Notes: generated by a model not told the origin, from the sequence alone. A stretch of 64,000 bases of DNA from Isoperla grammatica (GCA_945910005.1 OX246743.1:7422897-7486896); one strand, 5' to 3'. Counted from the stretch's first letter, positions 1 to 12,568 are shown. Numbers and translations: made by a program.

Positions 1-75
1 GATGTGGCTGTTAGCTTGGTGGTGGCGCACGGGACGGTGTGTTAGTTGAGTATGAGTTCGAAACCCGGATGTGGG
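1..75 (+). repeat. tRNA-derived SINE head, partial at window edge
   Basis: An A-box-like TTAGCTTGGTGGTGGCGC (about 13-30) is followed by a B-box-like GAGTTCGAAACC (about 55-66) at normal tRNA-internal-promoter spacing. No proper acceptor stem closes it, so it reads as the 5' part of a tRNA-derived SINE. The body downstream is not matched elsewhere in the window. Confidence 0.45.
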
Positions 76-1361
76 GTTGATGATCGTGATTTGAGTTCGA
101 GATATAAAGTGGTCGAAGATTCACCAAACGAAATCGTAGTGATTTTATTCATTACTTCAAAATAACCCATCGTTCTTGTTTTTAGAAATCATTAAGAGCC
201 TAGTTTCGTTTTGAGATCATTCAATTGTATCATTGCCGTGGAAAACGGGAAGTATATGATCTACGGAGGTATTTGTCACGTGGAGTATAAAACTTTTGTT
301 TACATACTTCCATACTCTTCTTAAAGCAGAATGTCAGAAGCAAGTTAACCTATTCTTCCGGAAGAATCTAGCAAATACAATCACATTAATTTTACATAGG
401 TTGCAGTAGGTTTAAACTTCTGCTTAAAAAAGCAAGATAAATCAAAGAAGTATAATTTTTACTGATACGGAGATTCCGCTAGACGATGCAAGCAAACTGA
501 CAGACAGACTTGAAGAAAAGCCATCATGCAATAGACCTAACACATTCCGCAACGCGTTAACTGTATGCGATGTGTTCAACATTTTTTAAGTTCTATTTAA
601 TGAATTTTTGCAGGTCAAAGCTCATTCATAATACAAATTATCTCCACACTTTCTATTCACTATAACAAGTAATTAACTCATTCTCTCTCATTTAAGTTGA
701 GTATAATTTTTTTAAGTAAACATTCTCATAAATAAACGTACATCACATAGATGTTCCAACACGAGCATCCCAGCCACCGTACGACAGTTGAAGCCTCGTT
801 AAAGATGGAATATATGGTCAGTTCGGGACATAAAATCCATCTGTGTGTCGGATAGGATGTGTTCGGACAGGGTAGTAGGTACACGCATTGCCTGGGACTC
901 AAGGCGATCGATGTTCGTGGACCAAGAACTCTGCCAAAACAAGCTGAGCGCGGGAACCTATCAAAACCATCGCACAACCTACCTGCCCATCTTTATCATG
1001 CAGACTGGTCTTGCATTTATTATAGGTTGTTATTTGTTTTCATTTTCTTGTGTAGGCCTACATATACATGAAAAATAGCAAGTTTTCTAAATAAATATAT
1101 AACAATCGTGACCTACTTCTTATATATAGTATACATTGCACATGTATTTTATTTTACTGTTTCCAGGTAGGCCAGGAACTATGAAATATTAAGTAGGCTG
1201 CTATAGCTTGTTTTCACCATGACAACAACAACCAATGGGAAGCCTGGATTGCGTGGATAAAAACAAGTTAAAAACTTAATTAATACTTCATAATTCAGCC
1301 TCTTATAATTCACAATTCAAATAACAGTTTATAGAAGAAGAAGTAAATGCTAAGAAATTCA
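76..1361. other. AT-rich non-coding stretch
   Basis: Two overlapping short open frames on opposite strands (726-977 minus, 845-1078 plus) have no recognisable domain and cannot both be real. A GTAGGCCTACA palindrome lies near 1052. Otherwise nothing is seen. Confidence 0.6.
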
Positions 1362-1420
1362 TATCCGCTGAGATTCGAACCAAGATCTGACGTGTAACCA
1401 TTTAATCACGGCTATAGGTG
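1362..1420 (-). repeat. tRNA-like SINE head
   Basis: On the minus strand GCCGTGATTAAATGGTTA resembles an A box and TTGGTTCGAATCTC is a good B box at tRNA-like spacing. The GCCGNGGTxxxTTA start resembles the head of the SINE at 24.8 kb. No closed cloverleaf is visible, so a functional tRNA is unlikely. Confidence 0.5.
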
Positions 1421-1504
1421 ATGCATGACCCTTATAATTTGAGCTACTCATTTATGATGTGAAATTCAGATTAAGCTGGTTGTCTAGAGAGATAGATCTC
1501 ATGG

Positions 1505-1541
1505 TTGGTGGCGGTGCCGAGTTATCCGGCGCCTCCACCAA
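1505..1541. repeat. Hairpin carrying the GGCGCCTCCACC SINE motif
   Basis: GGTGGCGGTGCCG and CGGCGCCTCCACC form a stem of about 13 bp with two mismatches around a 7-nt loop. The right arm matches CCCGGCACCTCCACCAA at 21809 and 35021, so this is a piece of a dispersed repeat family whose other copies have only one arm. Confidence 0.5.
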
Positions 1542-3970
1542 TTTACTCATTAACTTCAGATATTGCCCCACAATACAACACCCTTAACGTGTTTATGTCA
1601 AGAGAGCTAGACATCCAAGGGCCTGAAGGTAGATGCTTTTTAAAACGAAGCCCACTATGGCAAAATATTTTGCTGATGTCTGCAAAATACGACGTTCTTT
1701 AGGCAACGTAAAAATCTATTTCTGTCAATATGACGCAGAGTAGAGACCGTTGTAATTGAGATACACATAAATGGTGTGAAGTTCATATTACATAATTTGT
1801 ATCACCCAAACTGACCTACTATGGCAGAATGTGTTCCATAGTGTAGAGTAGAGACATAATATGGTAAAGAGTAGCGAATTGGTCAATATCATTATGCTGC
1901 CCCATAAAGAGCGAGCGATAGAAAATCGACGCCGCTTTCTATAGTTTATCGCAGATCTTGGACCTAAAGAATGGAGTACGAACGCGCCTTACAACGCCTC
2001 TAAAATTCAGTGTCTTATAAATTGGTTCTAACATGAATATATTATTGAATTGATGGTCTAGAAAACCCTTACAATAAGTTGATAATGTTCACAGTTTCTC
2101 ACAGGGTAAGTAAATAGCCCACCCACCCTCTAAGACGCATCTAGTTTATGAGGAGGGGGCCCTGTCTGCTCTTAGGGTTCACCCACAATGGGTATAGAAA
2201 TATGGCAGTAGATTATCAACAGATTGTTTGATATGCAGGCGGGCATATTTCACACGATCGACGGTTCTTATCTGCGCGATATGCTATGGAAATAATTTCA
2301 GTATAAACTCGAAATAAAACGCCACGCATGTAGTCGCATACATTAAACGTTTTTTTCCTTTTTGAGATAGAACAATTTATTTAAATATAAACATCTTACA
2401 AGATTTTGTACAGTGAACACAACATTTTAACATAGTTTAACTAATACAAAGCCTAATAATAACAACCTTTATTGGTTTCTGCAGCCATAGCTGTTGCCGT
2501 AAGACACAGAATAACAAACAATTTATATCAAAACGAAAATAGAAACAAATTACACTTATACATAACACTTATTACAAAATACAATTTTATATATAAACAA
2601 AACAAAATTAAGAATACAAATGGTTCCTAAATATGAAAATAGAACATAACAATACATACATCTTTTATATAATACATCTATTGAATAATTTAAAAACGTA
2701 TGTTTTACACGAATAAAAAGTAACAAAACAAATCTTTTGTGAACTCAACATCATTTTAACGTAACGTTGACGTTGGTTGGATTGTATGTTATCTGTTATC
2801 AACCTGCATGCATTAATTCTCCATTATTTCTTTTCTTCTTTTACTCGTGCATGGCAACGCATTCTGTTCTGATTATCTGTTGCATGTATTCCCAACTTCG
2901 CCTGTGTCTTCTTTTTTTCCGTTCACTTACAACTCAGTTGTGTTATGTAGTATTACTTCCTGCCTCTGATCATATCGCTATTTTAATGTGCGATGACTGT
3001 AGTAATTTTCACATATACTTATCCACTTTGTCATTTTGACGTTAATTTACTACCGTAGATTACAACGCCATTTAACGGGATAAACCGTCACTCCGGTCCG
3101 GTCACACGTTTATAGTGAAATTTATCATCATCTTGACACACATTTACTGACATTCGCAATCGTTATCACATATATTTACTAACTACTCGTTGTAATTTTG
3201 ACAGATGTATATACTGACATGATTTATGTGGATGTGCAATGTTTGCAACCTGCCTTTCGAATTGAACTTTTCCATGTTATTATTTTACATTCTTAAATGA
3301 ATTTATTTATATATTTTTGTATATGAAGACATGACCTCACATAATATTAAAACAGTAGTTTTAACCCACATTAATTAAATTTCATAAGATAAAAGCTAGG
3401 TTAACACAATTTTAAATATTACAATCATCACGGCTGTAATTTTGGAAACAATTAATTATTAATTCCTTAATTGGCTTCCCCAACGTCTGGATTAAACCCC
3501 GTTTGGTTCAGCGTTCAGTTTTTACGAAACTTAATAATATTGGTTGGTAATCACTTTTTCAATAACGAGTAGCTTTATCAAGATATTACTAATTTCGAGA
3601 CTATCACGTCTCCGTTAAGCGCTTGTTGTACCCTTACTACATTATCAGAAACATATTATACAATTACGAAGGTATGCTTCCTAGATTTGCGGTCGACGAC
3701 ACAGTCCCTAATACTCCTTTAGTACCACATAGAAATTCCAGCATTGCAAAATCATGGCACACGCGCTCACCACTTTGCCTCCCTCAGTGTATGCATTGTG
3801 TGTGCGGTGTAGGGTTAAACCATAGATATCAATTTCCTACGCAAATTCCAGCAAACTTGAGTTCTTTATTGACTTTGTACTTGTATTCAGCTAAAAGTTG
3901 GGTCGCGAAAGGTCAGAAGTTCACAGATCGACATGGTACTATTAAAACATCGAAGCCGTGTTTAACAACT

Positions 3971-4000
3971 CCCCCCCTCCCCCTCCTCCCCCCCCCCCCC
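3971..4000. repeat. Poly-C tract
   Basis: About 30 nt are almost entirely C, broken only by a few T. The complementary strand has several G runs and could form a G-quadruplex. Confidence 0.9.
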
Positions 4001-4569
4001 ACACAACCCGTGACCCAAAGCGCGGCCGGCCGACTGTCGAGTTCGCTCACACACCCATAACGATATTTATAAACGGATTTTGTTTTTTATATGCAGGCAT
4101 GCACAACTTTCGGAAATTATTAGCATTGATAAAATCTTTGGATGGAAGTTTTTTTTTATATATTTAGTAACATGTTCGCCCTTTTCGGTCCATGAATATA
4201 TATTATGTATCGCGTAAAAACGAAAGCTCATTCAAGTGTTGACCGATACATAAAAGTTTTTATGTCAAGTTTGATGCGTGGAAACTTTGCTATATAGCGC
4301 AATGGTGGGATGTTATGACTGGATGTGTTTATGCAATGTTGACACTATCCATGCTGTTCTCGGTTTATGGCTGGCGCGTCGTTTCTGACAGTTTTATTCA
4401 CTGACAATAATAAAACGTAATGAAATAGCTGTCTAGTTATTTATCTTTGTTAATTAGTAATTAGTACCTATGTCATGCCACTTAAAGATTTATCTCTGTA
4501 CTAAGTATACTAAGAACTTTATTTAATCAATTCAAGTTATGATGATTATGTATCTTAAGATGGTTGAAT

Positions 4570-4607
4570 GCTTCAAATAACTAAATTTGCTTCAAATAAC
4601 TAAATTT
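4570..4607. repeat. Perfect 19-bp tandem duplication
   Basis: GCTTCAAATAACTAAATTT occurs twice head to tail with no mismatch, which suggests recent slippage. Confidence 0.9.
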
Positions 4608-5779
4608 GATAGCTATTATTTCGTGGTTGCCATTTGAAAACTAGTTAGCGGACAGTTAAATAGTTTAGTAGAGAATCATTAGCCAGAAGTTATTATTTGG
4701 AATAATGTTTTCATGTGTGTGTATAATCGTTATTCGTCTTCACCTATCACCTCTAATCGTCTCGAGTACTATTATTGCAATGATATAGACGTAATGCGAC
4801 AAGAATCATAACCATACATATCGTTTTTATGAACTGGCTCATATCATACAGTTTTCAATAACTTGTATATCACAAACCAAAATATTAAAAAAATTAACAA
4901 ACTGACGAAAAAAGAGAACAATATAAGCTTGTCGTATTTCATAAATAATAAACATTTAAGGTGTAGATCTAACAAAAGTTTGCAAACGGAAAAAACTCGT
5001 GAAAACCCCGAAATCTTGTCATTCGTAAAAACTGCAAGCAAGTTAGAAGTAGACCTATAGACATTCTCTGAGACCAAATCCTTTCTTGATGAAAAATCTG
5101 TCTCATCTTTGAAAATATCTTGTGTGAGAAAAAAAGTCGCCCTTAATATTTCACACTGAGTGTTGTGTTATTGCCTTCAGAGGTGTTTTCATCCCCAAAG
5201 CGGCCTTTCTCTATCTCTGTAATGTTGTCTTACAAATTCAATTCGTCTTCAATAGTTGATGAGGTAGGCTTAGTTCTCGCTTTATTTCGGCGCTGCTTCT
5301 TTTCGTTTGCGTGGCAACTTATAAGGATAACAAGGACTTAACATTTGAATGATGGCATAACACGCTACAATCTTATTGGAGAAACCTTATTTAGTACATT
5401 TCTATTTCAAGAAAAAATATTATCCTTGCTATTGAAAGACGAAAACAACTTAAATCCATGCAGTAAGGCTAATATTATATTGTAATATGCACTACACCCC
5501 AGCAGAAGTATGAATATTATTATTCAGTAATGAAAAGGCTGTCATAAACGAGGAAAGACTGGAGACCTGTCTTAACTAATCCACGTATATTGTTTACATC
5601 GAAATATTACACACTTAATAGTTGTGTACGTGTCTGTTTTATGTTGAAGAGGAGTAAAACAGTCGTAAATTATCTCTAACATTATAAAACGCCACTAAAG
5701 CTCTCGGCCCCGGTATACGTATAAAACTGCCCATAAAACACTGCAACAAACTACCTATTATGTTATGCGGGGTTGTAGT

Positions 5780-5946
5780 TAAGGGACACGAGGAGACACG
5801 CTGTGTCCCTAGTTTCACGTATCGGCCTAGAGCGTGTCCCTATCCTGATTAGAAGTCTAACGCGGGGACACGCCGTCTCCCTAGTTAAACTTATCGGCCT
5901 AGAGCGTGTCCCTATCCGGATGAGAAGTCTAACGCGGGGACACGCG
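5780..5946. repeat. 72-bp tandem repeat with internal inverted repeats
   Basis: ATCGGCCTAGAGCGTGTCCC recurs exactly 72 bp apart (5821 and 5893), giving about 2.2 units. Each unit contains GCGTGTCCC and GGGGACACGC as inverted arms of a hairpin, and another GGGACAC/GTGTCCC pair precedes the array (5783-5810). Both strands stay open for 70-79 codons through it, which is expected because 72 is divisible by three. Confidence 0.85.
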
Positions 5947-8900
5947 CGTTTGCCTTCTGTCCTTCTCGAGTCCATGTTGATGAAACAACAGTTTCTTAAA
6001 AAATTTGAAATTTACTCAAAATTATACATTCCCGACCCATAGAAAAATGTAGTTTTTCCACGTTTAAAGTAAAGATAAATATTTTCGAGTGAAAGAATAG
6101 TTTGTTTCAAATCTTGCAAATTATGATTAATAATGAAGCATAAAATAATAACATTACAGTTATAATTTTTAATGTGAAAAATAAAAAGTTGCTTAAAATG
6201 TAAACAGTAAGTTTAGAAGGTGTGTCCCGTGCACAAATTTTAGGTCTACACCGCTGAATTGTTATAACCATGTATGTACACATGTGTGTACACAACGAAC
6301 GGTATCAGCATTTTCGTTTTGTCCGCACACAAACACATTTGTTTACTATAGTTATGTTTTCATTCGCCGACAAAATCAACAAAGTCCTTCCTACTCTATG
6401 TATGATGTTACACATCATTGTTATATTAACAAAATATTATGGATGGTGCAGTGGAAAAACCTTCGTTGTATCTATCTATTTTCCTACACACACAACATAT
6501 CCGTACTCGAATTAATAGCGGATGTTGTTGATTTGTTTGAAAACGTGTGCTCGCGCAATCGGTTTCGATCAACACACTGACAAATAATCAGGGTACGAGT
6601 TGCCCGGGCGGGAGGGGCGGGGAGGATTTCCCCAAATATGTCTGTTTTATCCCTGGTTGTGTTTTGCTTTAGAATATTCATAACAATGATGAGATACATA
6701 CCTTACTACCGCTGGAAATATGTTTTTTACTACTTTTTTGGATTATATTGTTATTTTCCCGAGTTGTCACATACTTTTCAAATTTTTTTTTTATTTTATA
6801 TATAACGTTTTTTTCTTCTCCTTTAACAGTACATTTTTTTTATTTTGTATATTTGATTATATTTAAGTTTCCTTTCTTTATTGTTAGGGTGTCGATATTT
6901 TTATCATCGTTCCCCTGTGTTTTGTACTATTTTAATGTTTATCATCATACCTTGTATTAAGTTAATTTTAGTATATTTTTGGAGTTAGTTCTTGTGTTTG
7001 GAGCCGTGTTCTTTACTGCCTACCCTCAATCATTATCTATGAATGGGAATATATAAATTACACAAAAAAGACTGACTTCCTCTTTTCTCTTTCGAAATAA
7101 ATACATCTCTTTAAATAACACTTCCTTTCCTCGATACCAACAATCTACAACTCTATTCATAACACTAACTTAAATTTATTACATTACCCAAATCTAATAT
7201 GACCCACGTGCAACGTTTATATCACAATATATAGAGAAATATTCACTATAGTTTAGCGTGGATTTGCGTCATAATCCCTGATTCGATAACCGAATCCCGT
7301 CTCCCCTTTCCCCCAGTCCCGAAGGAGCTGCAAATGTCACACTTTATTGTGGAAGTTGGTTCGACTGAATACTGATCCGAAGGGAATACATCTGTGTTAG
7401 CCGCACAGATCGATAGTGCGTGCGAACTGTGTTATTGACAGACGACGAAATCATTGTATGTATATAAGCACGAGGTGGGTGGGTGCCGCATACTACACAC
7501 AAAGCACTTGAAAGGAAAGAACATACACAGCTTATATTGAAAACAAAACAAACATGTTAAATTCATCTTCGATTTAATAATCGCGGAATGATACAGTTTC
7601 AACAAACATTATATAGATTAAAATTTCAAAATGTATTTAATTTAAGGGCGCGTACCAGTTGTGTAATTTTGCACCGCCGAGATGTTGATTTGTAAGTTTA
7701 GTAATTAATAAACAAACCATTAGTAACCAATGATTAAATTTGATATGTTATTTAAATTGGTCTGATATGATGTTTATTTCGGGTTTATTTTAATTTTGAT
7801 TGTGTGCAAACAATTTTAAAAGTGTATCACAAGACGTACAGTATCTTATATGCAAGTCGCTGTGTTTGTTCAGAAAAACTCTCCGTGTAAGGGCTAACCT
7901 GGGGGGGTGAACTTTTTATGAAATCCGGCCGCTTGTACCTTAATATTGGATAATCAAAACTCTAGAGTAAATATTGTTTCCAAAATACATCAAGAAGCAG
8001 AATATTAGAGGACGTCTTAAATTGTATCTAAAAATACTTTTTTAAATTTAATAATTCAGAATTTTTTCGTATTAGTATCAGACTCAGCACGAACACATTT
8101 TGCAAATCCTTTCCTCCGTTCAACCAGTGAGCGACGAAGAAAACGTACAGAGAAACCAGAGAAGGAAACCCAACGTAGCGAAACGTAAGTCCGCTTGTTT
8201 AGAGTAATCATTAGGCAGATCCATCATGAAAGCTTAGCTTTATTGCTTCAGGGAGCTTACGCACGCCTTCTACGCACTATCGATTTACCGCATACATTAC
8301 TTTACATTCAGTTTACAGCCGCCCTAGACGCAATTTCATCGAAGGAACAGAACACGCATTTAATTCGCGCTGCCAAATTGTGTTTAGTACACTTTTTCAA
8401 CTTAAAACAAATCAAAACAAAGCACTCTGCTTGCGTGGCGTGATAAATGTGGTAACCCGCTGTGTTTTTTATAAGTTTTGGCTCGGTTTGCATTCTAGAA
8501 CGATGGGTGCCCACACACAGAGCTTAAATCCTGCTGTAGATGTGGGTTCAAGGGGCGGGGTTAAGGGGAATGAGGGGAAGAAAGGGGGGATAAGCTCCTC
8601 TGACAAATGTCTCTTTTTCGAAGTTCATAGTTTTAAACAATGGAAGCTCCTGCCACCTACCACTGCGCTGCTATATCACTAGCCAAAACCATTCGACGCG
8701 ATAACTGAAGACGGTTTTATCGCATTAGTCAAAAATGTGAACGAGGTCTTTTGAAAATTAATGACGGGTAACATTGGGGGGAATTGGTGTGATCTCATTT
8801 TCCCTTCTTTTCTTTGTCGCATGGTTTGATTCCAAGATTCTATATTTATATTGCTATAACGTCGTATTATGCTCACTCGTTATTTAGGCTAGTTTGAGGA

Positions 8901-9798
8901 AGTTCTTGGATTCAAACCAAAATTCTTTACTTGTGTAATATCTAAAACCAGTTAAACTTATTTATTCATTTGGTCTGTCGTAAAGATGGTTAAATGTGTA
9001 TTGAAGTGTAGATAGGAAATGGAACGAAGATGGCATCTGGCAAAGTATTTCTTATTCGGCAATGTTTTAGATAGATTTAAAGGGTTATATATACGCAGTC
9101 AACGTAATGTACGCTACAAGAAATGATTATAGGTCCGTTTAAATGTTCGTACATTTTTGGTGGAATTTAAGTATCAAAACTATCTTATTTCTTTAGAAGC
9201 ATATTCGTCTCAGCCCCAATGTATATATAATGTATTGTAGTATATCTATATTATATTTTCTCGACACTGAAGTGCGTCGGAGATAATCTTTATTGGCTGA
9301 GTACACCAATTTGAGGCTCTACATATTATGATACCGCATGGCTGGCTTACAAATAAGACCATTTTCCAGTAAGTTAGATATTATTGGGGCAATAGTTAAA
9401 TGTTACATCCGGTTGATATAAATAAAAATTGAGCCAAGTACGTAAGCCTTTAATTATTATTTATTTGTTAAGTCTTAGGGCTTAAGTCTTATATATGTTT
9501 TGTATTAAATATTATATAATGGACTGTGTGGTCTGGCATTAAGTATTTGATAATAATGTGTCTGTTGTGACGTGACGAGAAGTTCCTTGAAGCGATAAAC
9601 CGTGAGTCTTGATCGAAAGTTGTGTACTACAGCGCCGCTAGCGACGAGAGTTGAAGTCAACAAGAAGTGTAACTCGGAGTCGTTCCTTCGTTTCTAATAA
9701 ACACTTAATGAACACGTCTGGAGGCAAAATCTACATAATTGCAGATTAATATCTATAACAGTAGAAATTTGTTCTTTAATGAGTTGTCATCCGTCCGC
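5947..9798. other. AT-rich intergenic stretch
   Basis: 6745-6965 is strongly T-rich, which keeps a 70-codon frame open. Overlapping short frames at 6107-6699 occur on both strands without domains. A TATA-like site at 7461 and an exon-like stretch ending at 8184 are treated separately. No gene is recognised. Confidence 0.55.
7461..7468 (+). promoter_or_regulatory. TATA-box-like site
   Basis: TATATAAG precedes a locally GC-richer stretch (GCACGAGGTGGGTGGGTGCCGC). A start site about 30 bp downstream would fall near 7492. No coding exon is recognised downstream, and such a motif is expected by chance in DNA this AT-rich. Confidence 0.15.
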
Positions 9799-10640
9799 AC
9801 GGAGCTTAAAACTGGCAACAAGGGCTTGCGACGGAGCTTAAAACTGGCAACAAGGCGGCGATGACAGCGCTCGCGACGGAGCTTAAAACTGGCAACAAGG
9901 CGGCGATGGCAGCGCTCGCGACGGAGCTTAAAACTGGCAACAAGGCGGCGATGGCAGCGCTCGCGACGAAGCTTAAAACTGGCAACAAGGCGGCGATGAC
10001 AGCGCTCGCGACGGAGCTTAAAACTGGCAGCAAGGCTACGATGACACCGCTCACGACGGAGCTTAAAAATGGCAACAAGGTAGCTATGACAGCGCTCGCG
10101 ACGGAGCTTAAAACTGGCAACAAGGCTACGATGACAGCGCTCGCGACTGAGCTTAAAACTGGCAACAAGGCGGCGATGGCAGCGCTCGCGACGGAGCTTA
10201 AAACTGGCAACAAGGCAGCTATGACAGCGCTCGCGACGGGGCTTAAATCTGGCAACAAGGTGACGATGACAGCGCTCGCGACGGAGCTTAAAACTGGCAA
10301 CAAGGCGGCGATGGCAGCGCTCGCGACGGAGCTTAAAACTGGCAACAAGGCGGCGATGACAGCGCTCGCGACGGAGCTTAAAACTGGCAACAAGGCGGCG
10401 ATGACAGCGCTCGCGACTGAGCTTAAAACTGGCAACAAGGCGGCGATGACAGCGCTCTCGACGGAGCTTAAATCTGGCAACAAGGCGGCGATGACAGCGC
10501 TCGCGATGGAGGTTAAAACTGGCAACAAGGGGACGATGACAGCGCTCTCGACGGAGCTCAAAACTGGCAACAAGGCGACGATGAGACGAAGCCTAAATCT
10601 GGCAACAAGGCAGCGACGACAGCGCTCGCGACGGAGCTTC
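9799..10640. repeat. 45-bp minisatellite, about 18 units, open in both strands
   Basis: The unit starts ACGGAGCTTAAAACTGGCAA and repeats every 45 bp from 9831, after one 32-bp unit at 9799. The array ends near 10640 after a unit shortened by about 10 bp. Because 45 bp is 15 codons, the plus strand gives a 260-codon frame of a 15-residue unit (ALATELKTGNKAAMT and variants) and the minus strand a 255-codon frame (ALLPVLSSVASAVIA). Variation looks scattered, with no premature stop. I saw no flanking gene or splice signals, so the long frames are most simply a property of the period. Confidence 0.93.
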
Positions 10641-11853
10641 TGAGAGTCTCAGGAAATGCTGTCTTTTTAGGAGACAAATCGGGCCGCACAATGATATCTT
10701 ACGGATGCCGTGGTTTAACATCTGTTTCTTGCGCAACTGTGAAAGTAAAAGTCTTTTTTTATTTAGTGTCTATCCTTTCATTTATCAAACGGATTTACAA
10801 ATAATGAAATCAAAGCATGTTTGAACGGAGTAGGTCATTATTTAGTTGCCCATTTGTGCTCTTGCATTTCTTTCTCAAAAATTAAAATTGTTTACTGGGG
10901 AGGAAGGTTTTGAATAATGACGATACAGTTGCTACAAAAATAAAAACAACTTAAACATGTACTCATCAACTGCGTGGGTTTGTGATCAACATTTGATTGT
11001 TCATAGTGAGCGTCATTATTTTAATCTTTTGGTCAAACAGTCGTTACTAATGTCAGTGTTATCTTCGTTTCCTAGTGAATACTAGATAGGTTTAGAAAAA
11101 TCGGCTGTGTACATCCGCATTTACACACAAACGAAATTAATCATTGCGGACACAGTTTTACAGAAATTAAACACTTATTAATTCAACCTAGTAACAAATA
11201 ACATTTATTAAGGTTATAACATAGAAATGCTTGATATTTATATTTATCAACAATCAAAATGTTAACATCATGTTTGACTGAGTGTGTACACAATACAACA
11301 ATAAAGAAACACAAATGTAATTATCGTAATGATATTATCTTCGTTTGTAATTTGAATCAAAAATATTCTTTGTCTACATATCAACATTTTCATCGCTCGG
11401 CAATGAATATACAAACATTGACAGACACTTTCCGAACGATACATTTGAAACTTCACCCGGCCCATCCGTACATTTCAATGGCATTTCGACTTTGTGTAGG
11501 AGATTGAGGTGACGTTACATGATGACGTAATTACCTCAGACTCACACGGGACAACCGAGGATTCATTTCCTTGTTTTAATTGCGAAATATCCGTTCAATC
11601 AGAATCGCTTTTTCAACAACTCATCTCGTGTTATGATTGTTCGGTGTGACGATTTTTCTCATTCGAAAATAGATACGTGATTTAAATTGGAATTTTCGTC
11701 TCGCGCTTTCGCACCACCGCGCGTTTTGTTGGAGAAGAAATGTGAATTCAAATCAAGAGTCGTTAATACGGACGGAGATTTTATAACATTTCTGCAGATT
11801 TTTAACGAAGGCCTGTTCCGTAACGTTTCACATTAACCTTCTTGTCTTTTTAG
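10641..11853. other. AT-rich intergenic stretch
   Basis: No gene is recognised. Overlapping frames at 11259-11507 (plus) and 11268-11465 (minus) have no family signature. A polypyrimidine tract (CTTCTTGTCTTTTTAG) ends the stretch. Confidence 0.55.
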
Positions 11854-12105
11854 GGGTTGTATTTACAACCTAAACAAGTAGAAAGGATTGATTCTAGTAC
11901 ACCTTCTAATCCCGATACAACTTTAGGCCAAATGAGCAGTAAGAAATTAAGACAAAATGTTGGCCAATCTTGCGGAAAGACTATTGAAAAATTAAACAAC
12001 AGTGCAATGAATAATGACGATCAAAATTCAAACAACTTCAAAACTATGTCTGTTAAGGACGGGCTTCGATTCCAAATATGGGTATCGATAATCGAAGGAC
12101 AATGA
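11854..12105 (+). CDS. Candidate coding exon, function unknown
   Basis: This open frame has no ATG start. It opens immediately after TTCTTGTCTTTTTAG, a good splice-acceptor-like sequence, and the in-frame stop upstream is the TAG of that site itself. It runs 83 codons (GLYLQPKQVERIDSS...) to a TGA at 12103. The peptide is hydrophilic and rich in Asn, Gln, Ser and Lys, with no membrane segment and no domain I recognise. A possible donor (GTTAAG) at about 12049 would give an internal exon of about 195 bp; otherwise it could be a terminal exon. No partner exon or polyadenylation site is identified. The next 280 bp contain ATCGAT-rich sequence resembling a DNA-transposon end, so it could also be transposon debris. 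Confidence 0.25.
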   Translation, partial: GLYLQPKQVERIDSSTPSNPDTTLGQMSSKKLRQNVGQSCGKTIEKLNNSAMNNDDQNSNNFKTMSVKDGLRFQIWVSIIEGQ

Positions 12106-12271
12106 TCGTTACGGATCATTAATATAGAAAGAGATATAAAAACAATAAAAAATCGTCCGTTGGATTTAAGCAAAAATTCAAAATTCCATTTAAAAATGTG
12201 CTTTTCTTTAAATATTCGCAGCGTGTCTGTTATTCTGGTTACAAAAGGTCTGAGTTGCCCCATTCATGGTC

Positions 12272-12384
12272 AATGATTCTCAAATTTTGATAGTTCGATA
12301 CTTGAATTATATCGATAACTTAAATATTTTCCAATATCGAATATAGATCGATAAAATCGATATTTTTTCCCATCCCTAATATCT
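12272..12384. mobile_element. Possible hAT-like MITE end, ATCGAT-rich
   Basis: Several ATCGAT/TCGATA motifs (about 12298-12360) are followed by CGATATTTTTTCCCATCCCTA. Read on the minus strand this is TAGGGATGGGAAAAAATATCG, which resembles termini of many animal hAT-type MITEs as I recall them. No matching left terminus or 8-bp target duplication was found, so the element is partial or doubtful. Confidence 0.35.
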
Positions 12385-12510
12385 GTGAATGTGAATTCCC
12401 ACCGTAAAATATAATCCATATTGTTCTTCATTGTTCATCATTGTTTTTTATCATCAATTTACTTACTTGCCTCAATGATTACAACGGTTGAGATTTTCCA
12501 CTAAGACACA

Positions 12511-12568
12511 AATAAACAAACAAACAAGCAAACAAACAAACAAACAAACAAAAAACAAACAAGCAAGC
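12511..12568. repeat. (CAAA)n microsatellite
   Basis: An imperfect run of CAAA/CAAG units of about 58 bp. Confidence 0.9.

Larger units (their letters stand above)
1542..5779. other. AT-rich intergenic stretch without recognised gene
   Basis: 2340-2740 is extremely A/T-rich. The open frames at 2767-3039 (90 codons, Cys- and Leu-rich) and 3623-4060 (145 codons, running into the poly-C tract) both begin with TTG, not ATG, and resemble no family known to me. I do not call them as genes. Confidence 0.55.

Noticed and set aside
2767..3039. Cys-rich hydrophobic 90-codon frame resembling a small membrane protein
   Set aside because: TTG start, T-rich composition explains the hydrophobicity, and no signal or conserved spacing of Cys is convincing.
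3623..4060. 145-codon open frame, the longest outside simple repeats
   Set aside because: It starts with TTG, its C-terminus is the poly-C tract, and it shows no domain or splice context.
5780..5946. CRISPR-like array
   Set aside because: Only about two adjacent 72-bp units with no spacers, in a eukaryotic context.
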